From: an uncultured Holophagaceae bacterium
Lineage (GTDB): Bacteria > Acidobacteriota > Holophagae > Holophagales > Holophagaceae
Reading direction: 5' to 3'
Assembly (NCBI GenBank): GCA_903890595.1
Contig: CAITBU010000227.1
Coordinates: forward strand, 1-9,692
DNA length: 9,692 nucleotides
Shown here piece by piece: positions 1 to 6,847 of the stretch. The notes under the pieces are model-generated. The model saw only the letters and a program-made list of their open reading frames with translations, was not told where the DNA came from and made no database searches. Numbering within the stretch: the first letter of the stretch is position 1; every line of letters begins with the position of its first letter. The position numbers were made by a program, and so were the translations under genes.

Positions 1-69
1 GCGGTGCTTCCCAAACCCAGAATTCTTACGCTGCAGTTTTATCTGTGAAATCCGTGGGTAAGCCATTCC

Positions 70-128
70 CCTTTTTGGCAGTTATCCCCGTTCATCCCAT
101 TTATCCCCGTCCAAAAAGGTCTTTTTTT
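70..128 (+). terminator. Possible rightward terminator-like structure (weak)
   Basis: CCTTTTTGG (70-78) and CCAAAAAGG (111-119) are perfect 9-bp complementary arms, followed by T, C and a seven-T run (122-128). This resembles a factor-independent terminator for a rightward transcript entering from outside the window. Against it, the stem is A/T-rich and the loop is 32 nt long, filled by the left arm of the larger inverted repeat, which would compete for pairing. Confidence 0.2.
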
Positions 129-198
129 GGTTTTTGACCGGTTTTCATCGGTGGCGAAAATGCCTTTTGACGGGGATAAATGGGATGAACGGGGATAA
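82..198. repeat. 30-bp perfect inverted repeat with 57-bp spacer
   Basis: The left arm (82-111) is the exact reverse complement of the right arm (169-198) over 30 bases. Each arm is itself built of three related units of about 9-10 bp with cores TATCCCCG, TCATCCCA and TATCCCCG. The 57-nt spacer (112-168) has T runs at 122-128 and 131-135 and a possible small hairpin (142-146 with 156-160). As RNA, either strand would fold into a very stable long stem. No target-site duplication or transposase is seen, so this is not a recognisable insertion sequence. Confidence 0.95.
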
Positions 199-223
199 AC
201 CGGAAATCAAGAGCAGAAGCGGA

Positions 224-272
224 TCCACAGATTTCACAGATTCCACAGATTGCGCTCTCTGCGTTCTCTGCG
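224..272. repeat. Tandem 9-bp words (CACAGAT, then CTCTGCG type)
   Basis: Three adjacent 9-mers TCCACAGAT (224-232), TTCACAGAT (233-241) and TCCACAGAT (242-250) are followed, after TGCG, by two adjacent 9-mers CTCTCTGCG (255-263) and TTCTCTGCG (264-272). The 9-bp spacing is exact within each run. In reverse orientation the first run reads ATCTGTG, the same word found at 41-49. Confidence 0.9.
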
Positions 273-392
273 GTTGGCGGTTCTTTCCCCCCGGAATTCC
301 CGGATGAACCGTTTTTCTAGCCCTACTCCGCTCTCCTCCGCTCCTCAGCAGTCCTCTGTGTTTCTTGATTCAATTCGTTGCAAGCCACCGCC

Positions 393-411
393 AAGCCCCG
401 CTGCGAGGCTT
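393..411 (-). terminator. Small hairpin after gcvPB, no U tract (weak)
   Basis: On the minus strand the RNA would read AAGCCUC, loop GCAGC, GGGGCUU: seven pairs including one G-U. It starts about 44 nt after the gcvPB stop codon. No run of U follows, so factor-independent termination here is unlikely. It could be a processing or stabilising hairpin, or chance. No better leftward terminator is seen before the window edge. Confidence 0.2.
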
Positions 412-413
412 TT

Positions 414-431
414 ATCTGCGCCATCTGCGGT
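414..431. repeat. Two 9-bp words of the ATCTGCG type
   Basis: ATCTGCGCC (414-422) is followed directly by ATCTGCGGT (423-431). The 9-mer TCTGCGGTT at 424-432 also occurs at 267-275, linking this copy to the longer run at 224-272. It lies within 45 bp of the gcvPB stop codon. Confidence 0.75.
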
Positions 432-454
432 TTCAGTTTTTCTAGAAAACCGAG

Positions 455-1984
455 CTAGCCCCGCGTCCAACGGAGAACGGGTTTGCGGGCGGCGGTGGTC
501 TCGTCGAGGCGGCGGAGGGGGGCCAGCACGGGGGCCTGGTGTAGCAGGTCCGGGCTCTCGCTGGCCTCCTGCGCAATCTGCAGCATGGTGTCGCAGAAGG
601 CGTCCAGCTCGTCCTTGCCCTCGCTCTCCGTGGGCTCGATCATCAGCGCACCCGGAACGATCAGCGGGAAGTAGATCGTCGGCGGGTGGTAGCCGTGGTC
701 GATGAGGCGCTTGGCGATGTCGAGGGTGTGCACATCGCCCTTGGCCTGGAGGGTGTCGCTGAAGACGACCTCGTGGAGGCTGGGGGAGTCGATGTGGAGC
801 GCGTAGGCCCCCTTGAGCCGAACCCGGATGTAGTTGGCATTCACAATGGCGCGCAGGGTCGCCGCCTTGAGGCCGTCCGAGCCGTGGCTCAGACAGTAGG
901 TCAGCGCCCGCACCAGGATCCCGAAGTTGCCGTGGAAGGTGTGCACCTTCCCGATGCTCTGGGGGCGGTCCCACTCGGTGCGGTAGGTGTGGGCGGGCAC
1001 CTCGCCCTCGCCCACCTTGACGGTGTCACGCACCACCACGGGCAGGGGCAGGAAGGGGATCAGGCGCTCGGCACAGCACACGGGACCGGCGCCGGGACCG
1101 CCACCGCCGTGGGGCGTGGAGAAGGTCTTGTGCAGGTTCAGGTGCATGACATCCACGCCGAAGTCGCCGGGCCGCGCCACGCCCACCAGGGCGTTCATGT
1201 TGGCGCCGTCCATGTAGACCAGGGCGTCCACGCTGTGGAGCAGGTCGCTGACTTCCTGGAAGCGATACTCAAACACGCCCACGGTGTTGGGGTTGGTGAT
1301 CATGGCGCCGGCGATCTCCGGGCCCAGCTCAGCCACCAGGGTCCGCAGGCCCTTGCGGACCTTGCCACTGACGGGATCCGTGACGTCATCGAAGGCGATG
1401 GTGCCATCGGGCAGGGAGGGCAGCTCCACCACCTCGTAGCCCGCCATGGCGGCAGTGGCGGGGTTGGTGCCGTGGCCGCTGTCGGGGATGAGGATCACGC
1501 GGCGCTTGGCGCCCCGGCTGACGTGGTAGGCGCGGATGAGCATGACGCCCGTCAGCTCGCCGGCCGCACCGGCGCTGGGCTGGAGGGTGACACCGGGCAG
1601 GCCCGTGATCTCCTTCAGCCACTCCTGCAGGGTGTAGAGCGTCTCCAGGTTGCCCTGCACGAAGGCATCCGGGGCCATGGGGTGGGTGTCCGTGAAGCCA
1701 GGCAGGCCCGCGATCTTCTCGTTGATCCGGGGGTTGTGCTTCATGGTGCAGGAGCCCAGCGGGTAGATGCCGTCGTCCACGCCGTAGTTCCACTTGGAGA
1801 GCCGGGTGAAGTGGCGGATGACCTCCACCTCGCTCAGCTCGGGCAGGGCAGCGAAGCCGCTGCGGCGCAGGTGGGCAGGTCGGGTGTCCTTGGCCGGGGG
1901 CACATCGCACTTGGGCAGGTCCATGCCCCGCTTGCCGGGGACGGAGCGCTCGAAGGAGAGGGGTTCGCGCTGGCGGAGGAACAT
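455..1984 (-). CDS. gcvPB: Glycine dehydrogenase (decarboxylating), subunit 2
   Basis: This is the pyridoxal-phosphate-binding subunit of the P-protein of the glycine cleavage system. With GcvPA it decarboxylates glycine and passes the aminomethyl group to the lipoyl arm of GcvH in the cytoplasm. The 509-residue product is close to the usual family length. Visible landmarks are the IYPLGSCTMKHNPR segment (residues 73-86), DSGHGTNPATAAMAGYE (168-184), YMDGANMNAL (257-266) and HLNLHKTFSTPHGGGGPG (281-298); K286 is the expected Schiff-base lysine. The C-terminus ends with the common pattern RRLDE...PVLRW. The reading frame stays open 30 codons upstream to 2074, but that part lies inside gcvPA and is not family-like. 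The ATG at 1984 has an AGGAGGT ribosome binding site 6 nt upstream and lies 2 nt past the gcvPA stop codon, indicating co-transcription and probably coupled translation. Confidence 0.97.
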   Translation of the reverse strand: MFLRQREPLSFERSVPGKRGMDLPKCDVPPAKDTRPAHLRRSGFAALPELSEVEVIRHFTRLSKWNYGVDDGIYPLGSCTMKHNPRINEKIAGLPGFTDTHPMAPDAFVQGNLETLYTLQEWLKEITGLPGVTLQPSAGAAGELTGVMLIRAYHVSRGAKRRVILIPDSGHGTNPATAAMAGYEVVELPSLPDGTIAFDDVTDPVSGKVRKGLRTLVAELGPEIAGAMITNPNTVGVFEYRFQEVSDLLHSVDALVYMDGANMNALVGVARPGDFGVDVMHLNLHKTFSTPHGGGGPGAGPVCCAERLIPFLPLPVVVRDTVKVGEGEVPAHTYRTEWDRPQSIGKVHTFHGNFGILVRALTYCLSHGSDGLKAATLRAIVNANYIRVRLKGAYALHIDSPSLHEVVFSDTLQAKGDVHTLDIAKRLIDHGYHPPTIYFPLIVPGALMIEPTESEGKDELDAFCDTMLQIAQEASESPDLLHQAPVLAPLRRLDETTAARKPVLRWTRG

Positions 1985-1986
1985 GG

Positions 1987-3348
1987 TCACACCTCCTGGG
2001 CCGTGACGGGGATGCGGGCGAGGATCTCGACGAGGCTCTCGATCATCTGGCGGGTGTGGAGCTCCGTGGCGCACCAGAGGATGCAGCCGGCGTACTCCGG
2101 ATAGAAGCGGCCCAGGTCCAGGCCCGGCAGCAGGCTCTCCTTGAGACAGGCGGCCTCCAGGGCGGCGTAGTCGCCGTGGTAGCGCAGGGCGAACTCGTTG
2201 AAGAAGGGGGCTGCAAACAGGGGCTCGAAGTCCGGCAGGTCCAGCAGGCGCTCCCGCAGGTACTGGGCCTTGGCGGCGTTCAGCTCAGCGAGTCCGGTCA
2301 GTCCTTCGGGGCCCGCCAGGTGCATGAAGATGTTGGCGCGCAGGGCCACGAGGCCCTGGTTCGAGCAGATGTTGCTGGTGGCCTTGTCGCGGCGGATGTG
2401 CTGCTCGCGGGCGGTGAGGGTGAGCACGTAGCCGGTGCGGCCCTCCAGGTCCTTGGTCTGCCCCACCAGGCGGCCCGGGATCTCGCGCTTGTGGGCGTCC
2501 TTCACGGCGAGGAAGCCCAGGAAGGGGCCGCCGAAGGTGGGCTTGTTACCCAGGCTCATGGCCTCGCCGCAGGCCATGTCGGCGCCAGCCTTGCCGGGGG
2601 ACTCGAACCACCCGAAGGCGAAGGCCTCCTGGGTGACGCTCACCAGCAGGGCACCAGCCGCGTGGATGGGGGCGGCCAGGGCCGTGAGGTCCTCCACCGC
2701 ACCCAGGAAGTTGGGGTAGCCCACCAGCACCGCAGCCACGTCGCCGTTGAGCTTGGCCTGCAGGTCCTCCAGGTCCGTGACGCCATCCTTCAGGCCCACT
2801 TCCACCAGGTGCAGGTCGTCGTGGGGATCGAAGTTGGTCTTCAGCACGTCGCGGTACATGGGGTGCAGACCCCGGCTCACCAGGACGGTGTTCCGCTTCT
2901 TGGCCACGCGCACGGCCATGAGGGCTGCTTCCACACAGGCGGTGCCACCGTCGTAGAGGCTGGCGTTGGTGACATCCAGGCCCGTCAGGTCACAGATCAG
3001 GGTCTGGTACTCGAAGATGTGCTGCAGGGTGCCCTGGCTGATCTCAGGCTGGTAGGGCGTGTAGGCCGTGAACCACTCCTGCCGACTGGTGAGCGCATCG
3101 ATGGCCGAGGGCACAAAGTGGTCGTAGGCCCCGGCGCCGAGGAACTGGGCGCAGAAGCGGGTGTTCCGGTTGGCCAGGCCCAGCATCTGCCAGGCCACGT
3201 CCTGCTCGGCGCCCTGGGTGGGCAGGGCCAGCTCCCGCTGTAGGCGCGCCGCTGCCGGAATGCCCCCCAGCAGCGCCTCGGCATCCGGAACACCGATGGT
3301 GTCCAGGAGGGCGCGATCCTCAGAAGGGGAAGAGGGCAGGTAGCGCAT
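1987..3348 (-). CDS. gcvPA: Glycine dehydrogenase (decarboxylating), subunit 1
   Basis: This is the N-terminal-half subunit of the split P-protein. It forms the glycine decarboxylase with GcvPB; both are needed for activity in organisms with the two-gene form. The 453-residue product starts MRYLPSSPSEDRALLDTIGV, typical of the family. Other landmarks are FLGAGAYDHFVPSAI (residues 69-83), TAYTPYQPEISQGTLQ (94-109) and NASLYDGGTACVEA (128-141). The frame opens five codons earlier with a TTG at 3363, but the ATG at 3348 matches the family start and has GAGG 5 nt upstream. The gene sits 62 nt after the patatin gene and 2 nt before gcvPB. No gcvT or gcvH is adjacent, unlike the frequent gcvT-gcvH-gcvPA-gcvPB cluster, so those partners must lie elsewhere. 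Confidence 0.97.
   Translation of the reverse strand: MRYLPSSPSEDRALLDTIGVPDAEALLGGIPAAARLQRELALPTQGAEQDVAWQMLGLANRNTRFCAQFLGAGAYDHFVPSAIDALTSRQEWFTAYTPYQPEISQGTLQHIFEYQTLICDLTGLDVTNASLYDGGTACVEAALMAVRVAKKRNTVLVSRGLHPMYRDVLKTNFDPHDDLHLVEVGLKDGVTDLEDLQAKLNGDVAAVLVGYPNFLGAVEDLTALAAPIHAAGALLVSVTQEAFAFGWFESPGKAGADMACGEAMSLGNKPTFGGPFLGFLAVKDAHKREIPGRLVGQTKDLEGRTGYVLTLTAREQHIRRDKATSNICSNQGLVALRANIFMHLAGPEGLTGLAELNAAKAQYLRERLLDLPDFEPLFAAPFFNEFALRYHGDYAALEAACLKESLLPGLDLGRFYPEYAGCILWCATELHTRQMIESLVEILARIPVTAQEV
1991..1997 (-). promoter_or_regulatory. Ribosome binding site of gcvPB
   Basis: AGGAGGT on the minus strand, 6 nt before the ATG at 1984, is a near-perfect Shine-Dalgarno sequence. It sits inside the last codons of gcvPA (Gln-Glu-Val-stop). 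It decides the gcvPB start against the open frame reaching back to 2074. Confidence 0.9.
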
Positions 3349-3410
3349 GTTGGCCTCGAGCAAAGAACGATGAACTGCAACGGCCCCAGGATATCAGGCG
3401 GCCTTTGTGC
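3349..3410 (-). other. 62-nt gap between the patatin gene and gcvPA
   Basis: The gap is too short for a glycine riboswitch, and I see none. I find no convincing -35/-10 pair; a TGATAT hexamer on the minus strand lacks a partner at proper spacing. I also see no hairpin followed by U residues. gcvPA-gcvPB is therefore either read through from the upstream genes or driven by a promoter I cannot recognise. Confidence 0.5.
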
Positions 3411-6134
3411 TCAATGTCGCTTCCACAGGTCGAAGGGCTGGGTTCCGATGAGGAAGTTGAAGCCCCCGGCGGCCTTGCCGCTGCCCGGGGGAGGATTCAG
3501 CACCTTGAGGGCGCCGTAGGAGAACTCCACGTAGAAGTTCGAGAGGGCGGTCCGGAGCATGAGGCCGGCACCCTGGGCCCGGGGCGAGGTGTCCGGCAAC
3601 ATCAGCTGCGAGCTGTCCCGGGCCACCCAGGCCACGTCCAGGCGCGCCGACAGCTCCACGGTCAGCCCGAGGCCCACGTAGAACCGCACCGGCAGGCCGA
3701 AGCGGACGGCGGCAAACTCCGGGGCCATGAAGCCCACAGGGCGGGAGCCGATGACGAAAGAAGGCCCACCCAAAACCCACCAGCGGTCCAGGGGCAGGCG
3801 ACGCCCTTGTCCCCACTCCAGGTCCAGGTCCGCCCCCAGGTGCTCGCCAAAGGTGGCCAACCCCCGCACCCGCAGGTAGCTCTGGTGGAAGGTGGCGGCG
3901 GCCAGCGCACCAGCTTCAGCGCGGCCGGTGCCGAAGCGGCCCCGGAGCAGCAGTCCCTCCCGGGGCAGGGTGTGGCGGTCCAGGTTGTCCCACTCGGCAG
4001 ACAAGAAGGCCGCATCCTGGCTCTGGGTGAGGCGACGGCCCTGCTCCCGGAAGGCGGCGTTGCGACGCCCCACCTCCAGGGTGGCCTTGCCGGTCCCCAG
4101 GTTGCTGAAGCGGAAGTAGGTGCGCAGGATCAGATCGGAGGCGCCGATGAGGCCGCCCTCGCCGCCGGCTGGCAGCTCCGGGGCCGACCAGGGCAGAGGG
4201 ATCTCCAGGCGCTGCTGCCAGTAGTCCGCCGCCAGCTCCACGCCCGCCCCCCGGGAGAAGCCGAAGGGGCTGCGCAGGGCGAAGGAGGCCTGCTCCTGGA
4301 GGCGGTTCCGGGCCGCCCCCAGCTCCACCTCGGTCCCCCGGAAGCCCAGGTTCAGGGCCCGGAAGCCCAGACCCAGCTGGCCGCCCAGGGTGGTCTCATA
4401 GCCCAGGGCCAGGTCGATCCGCTCCCGCTGCTGGGGCACGGGCACCAGGATGAGGGCCGTCCCCCCGCCGGGGTCAGGACGGATCTGGTAGCGCAGCTCT
4501 GCGAGGTGCAGCCGGTGTTCCGCCAGACCGATGCGGTGCTGCAGGTCCCCTGGCCGGAAGGGCTGGCCGACGAGGGGCCCCAGCAGCTTCAGCAGGTGCT
4601 CCCGGTCCAGGTCGCCGCCAGCGGATGGCCGAACCTCCACTCGGGTGACCTGGGGCTCTGCCAGGACGATGGTGAGGCGCCCGGTCTCCACATCAAAGGC
4701 CGAGCCCCGGGCATCCACCAGGGGCTTGCCCTCCATGAGGAGGCGGTAGACCAGGTGCGCCATGAGCCGCCCGAAGGTCTGGGGGTTGAAGGGCTCCCCC
4801 AGGACCATGGTGCCTTCGAGCGTGGGCTGCAGCGCCGACCCCCAGGCCAGGGGGGCCTGGAGCGAGAGCTCCCGAACCGCAGGATAGGGCCGCAGGTGGA
4901 TGGTCAGGGTGGCCTCGGGCTCCAGGGTGGCCCAGGCCTCCCGGGCCAGGCCGTGGACGAGGATCTGCTGGAGGAAGATCTGCACATCCTGGAGCCGGAC
5001 GCCGCCGCCTTCGGGCTTCATGAACTGGGCCTGGAGGGCCGTCACAGCTGCACCGGGGGACACCGGGGCCTCCCAGGCCACACGGGTCACGGGGAGGACC
5101 TCCTGGCTGAGGCGGTCCCGGAGGAGGGTGTTCATGGCCTCCCGGCGGGCATCAAAGGCCTCCCGCCCCAGGCGCACCAGGCGGGCGCCGCCGGCGCCGT
5201 AGTCGAGGAAGGCACCCTCGGGAATCCCGGGGCGAATGAGGAAGTCCGCCGCCGCCCGGCTCTCCCACTGGCGGCGCTCCACCACCAGATCCAGGCTGCG
5301 GGCCGCCACGGAGAAGATGTTGGTGGAGGGCCGCGCCTCCAGGGGGGCGCTGGCATCCACGCCGACCACCAGGTCCGGCTGGAAAGCCTCCTTGGCGGTG
5401 GTGACGGGCAGGTTCTCCACCAGGGCACCGTCCACATACTGCTGGCCGTCGATGACCACGGGCCGGAAGCCGCCCGGGATGGACATGGACGCGCGCACCG
5501 CCTCCACCAGGTCGCCCCGCTGGAACACCCGGCCCTGGCCGGTCTCCAGGTTGGTGGCGAGCACCCGCAGGGGCCGCTGGAGCCGGTCGAAGTCCCCCCC
5601 GGAGAAGTAGGCGCCCCGCGCCAAAAGACCCTGCAGAGTGTGCTGGATCTCGACCCCGGTGCGCAGGCCCTGGCCCAGGGAGAAGTGGCCCGCCAGGCGC
5701 TCGATGGAGAGGAAGGTGCCGCTGTGGTCCTCCTGCTCCTGGAGGGTCTCGCCGGGGTCCCGGAGGTGGGGCTCCAGGAAGGCCCGGGTGAGGTCCAGGC
5801 GATTGAACAGGTCCTCGATCTCCAGGCCCGAAAAGCCACTGGCATAGAGCGCCGCCACCAGGGCCCCGGCGCTGGTCCCCGTGAGGCTGTCCAGGGGGTA
5901 GCCCGCCTCCTCGAAGCGCTGGAGGACACCGATGTGCGCCAGGCCCCGGGCGCCGCCCCCACTGAGGGCCAGGGCCACCCGTGGCATCCCCGGGATGACC
6001 ACCCGGGGCGTGAAGCGGAACACCATGTCCGGCGCCTCGACCTGGACCTCGATGCGGCGGGGTGCCGCTGCGGGCGGCACGGCCACCTGGCCCCAGAGCA
6101 GGGCCGGAAGCGCCGCCAGCAGCAGGGTCCTCAC
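3411..6134 (-). CDS. Patatin-like phospholipase, POTRA and beta-barrel (type Vd autotransporter-like)
   Basis: The 907-residue product is predicted to be an outer-membrane or secreted lipolytic enzyme. A signal peptide is visible (MRTLLLAALPALLWG), with cleavage probably between residues 15 and 24. The patatin domain (about 52-260) has the oxyanion loop GGGARG (59-64), nucleophile S88 in GTSAG (86-90) and catalytic D235 in DGA (235-237). Residues about 347-570 look like three successive POTRA-type units. Residues about 571-907 have alternating polar/hydrophobic strands rich in Gly and aromatics, as in Omp85-type barrels. This order matches the type Vd autotransporter family (Pseudomonas PlpD, roughly 730 residues as I recall), but this protein is longer. 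A phenylalanine-ended strand at 892-901 is followed by the unusual tail DLWKRH. The GTG start overlaps the rph stop codon (GTGA); it has no strong ribosome binding site but begins exactly at the signal peptide. The substrate, and whether the enzyme domain is released, cannot be read from sequence. Confidence 0.92.
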   Translation of the reverse strand: MRTLLLAALPALLWGQVAVPPAAAPRRIEVQVEAPDMVFRFTPRVVIPGMPRVALALSGGGARGLAHIGVLQRFEEAGYPLDSLTGTSAGALVAALYASGFSGLEIEDLFNRLDLTRAFLEPHLRDPGETLQEQEDHSGTFLSIERLAGHFSLGQGLRTGVEIQHTLQGLLARGAYFSGGDFDRLQRPLRVLATNLETGQGRVFQRGDLVEAVRASMSIPGGFRPVVIDGQQYVDGALVENLPVTTAKEAFQPDLVVGVDASAPLEARPSTNIFSVAARSLDLVVERRQWESRAAADFLIRPGIPEGAFLDYGAGGARLVRLGREAFDARREAMNTLLRDRLSQEVLPVTRVAWEAPVSPGAAVTALQAQFMKPEGGGVRLQDVQIFLQQILVHGLAREAWATLEPEATLTIHLRPYPAVRELSLQAPLAWGSALQPTLEGTMVLGEPFNPQTFGRLMAHLVYRLLMEGKPLVDARGSAFDVETGRLTIVLAEPQVTRVEVRPSAGGDLDREHLLKLLGPLVGQPFRPGDLQHRIGLAEHRLHLAELRYQIRPDPGGGTALILVPVPQQRERIDLALGYETTLGGQLGLGFRALNLGFRGTEVELGAARNRLQEQASFALRSPFGFSRGAGVELAADYWQQRLEIPLPWSAPELPAGGEGGLIGASDLILRTYFRFSNLGTGKATLEVGRRNAAFREQGRRLTQSQDAAFLSAEWDNLDRHTLPREGLLLRGRFGTGRAEAGALAAATFHQSYLRVRGLATFGEHLGADLDLEWGQGRRLPLDRWWVLGGPSFVIGSRPVGFMAPEFAAVRFGLPVRFYVGLGLTVELSARLDVAWVARDSSQLMLPDTSPRAQGAGLMLRTALSNFYVEFSYGALKVLNPPPGSGKAAGGFNFLIGTQPFDLWKRH

Positions 6135-6847
6135 GGCAGGGCGGCCCGCTGCGCCTCCATGAGCGCCGCACAGCCCACCAGCCCCAGGTCCACCAGGGCT
6201 GCTGCCTCGGCCCGGGAGAAGGGGCGGCCCTCGCCGGTGCCTTGCAATTCCACCAGATCCAGGTCGCCGCCACCCGCCGGGCGTGCCGCCACCAGGTTGC
6301 AGTCCACCGCCGCCCGGTGGTCCTCCTCGTACTCCAGGTCGAGGACCAGCCCACGCCGACCCTCGCCGGACTCCACGATGCCCGCACTCACCGCCGCCAC
6401 CTGGCGGACCAGGGCCGCCTCTAGGCCCTTACTCCGCAGGGCCAGGGCCACCGCCACCCAGGCGCCCGTGATGGCCGCGCAGCGGGTGCCACCGTCGGCG
6501 TTCAGCACATCGCAGTCCACGGTGAGGGTGTACTCCCCCAGGGCCGCCAGGTCCACCGCCTGGCGCAGGCTGCGGCCGATGAGGCGTTGGATCTCCACGG
6601 TGCGGCCCTGCTGCTTGCCCCGGGTGGCCTCGCGGTCAGACCGGGTGTTGGTGGCCGCCGGGAGCATGCCGTACTCCGCCGTGAGCCAGCCCTGGCCCCG
6701 GCCCTTCATCCAGCCCGGGACCTTGGCCTCCAGGCTGGCGGAGCAGAGGACATGGGTGTTCCCCAGCTTCACCAGGCAGGAGCCGGCAGCATGCACCTGG
6801 ATGCCGGTTTCGAGGAATAACGGGCGCAGGGCCTCGGTGGAACGCAT
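6131..6847 (-). CDS. rph: Ribonuclease PH
   Basis: This phosphate-dependent 3'-to-5' exoribonuclease trims tRNA 3' ends and takes part in RNA turnover in the cytoplasm; the family forms hexameric rings. The 238-residue product has the usual length. Visible landmarks are AEYGMLPAATNTRS (57-70), the segment TRGKQQGRTVEIQRLIGRSL (75-94), GGTR (119-122, the phosphate-binding loop) and LDLEYEEDHRAAVDCN (169-184) with the conserved acidic residues. The N-terminus reads MRSTEALRP and lacks the DGR triplet usually found just before LRP. The ATG at 6847 shares its A with the rpiB stop codon (TGATG) and has GGGGGTG 6 nt upstream. A GTG at 6856 would add only three residues and sits in that binding site. 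The gene overlaps the next one by 4 nt, so coupled translation is likely. Confidence 0.95.
   Translation of the reverse strand: MRSTEALRPLFLETGIQVHAAGSCLVKLGNTHVLCSASLEAKVPGWMKGRGQGWLTAEYGMLPAATNTRSDREATRGKQQGRTVEIQRLIGRSLRQAVDLAALGEYTLTVDCDVLNADGGTRCAAITGAWVAVALALRSKGLEAALVRQVAAVSAGIVESGEGRRGLVLDLEYEEDHRAAVDCNLVAARPAGGGDLDLVELQGTGEGRPFSRAEAAALVDLGLVGCAALMEAQRAALP

Larger units (their letters stand above)
41..241. repeat. Outer arms of the nested palindromic element (41-58 and 224-241)
   Basis: Bases 41-58 match the reverse complement of 224-241 at 16 of 18 positions. These arms enclose the 30-bp inverted repeat almost symmetrically: 23 nt separate the arms on the left and 25 nt on the right. 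The intervening bases do not pair well. The whole 201-bp unit therefore looks like a nested palindrome rather than two chance repeats. Each outer arm is also two copies of a 9-bp word (ATCTGTGAA, ATCCGTGGG on the left). Confidence 0.8.
1..454. other. Non-coding, repeat-rich region downstream of gcvPB
   Basis: I see no convincing gene here. Short open frames exist, but none has a recognisable protein or a good ribosome binding site. The base composition is more AT-rich than the flanking genes, with several T and A runs. The region holds a nested pair of inverted repeats (41-241), several short tandem runs of 9-bp words, and a 12-bp perfect palindrome centred on CTAG at 438-449, just after the gcvPB stop codon. 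The first 40 bases could be the tail of a gene beginning left of the window, but nothing shows this. Its role is unknown; it could act in RNA processing or termination, or be an inert dispersed repeat. Confidence 0.8.

Noticed and set aside
41..432. CRISPR array or insertion-sequence ends
   Set aside because: The repeats are inverted or directly adjacent 9-mers without spacers of regular length. No cas gene, transposase or target-site duplication is present.
250..705. A 151-codon plus-strand open frame across the repeat region and the 3' end of gcvPB
   Set aside because: It begins in simple 9-bp repeats and runs antisense into gcvPB. The Ser/Arg/Pro-rich product has no recognisable features.
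1985..2074. A 30-residue N-terminal extension of GcvPB
   Set aside because: The added residues are not family-like, overlap gcvPA, and the internal ATG has a near-perfect ribosome binding site.
686..2104. A 472-codon plus-strand open frame antisense to gcvPB
   Set aside because: The product is rich in Gly, Val, His and Ala without any family features. The opposite strand encodes an unmistakable GcvPB.
3349..3363. TTG start for GcvPA five codons upstream
   Set aside because: No ribosome binding site precedes it, and the ATG at 3348 gives the usual N-terminus of the family.
3349..3410. Glycine riboswitch before gcvPA
   Set aside because: The gap is only 62 nt and shows no riboswitch-like paired structure; even a single glycine aptamer would not fit well.
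5152..6387. A 411-codon minus-strand open frame across the rph/patatin junction
   Set aside because: It is an alternative frame of two real overlapping genes. The product is Pro/Gly/Arg-rich and matches nothing.
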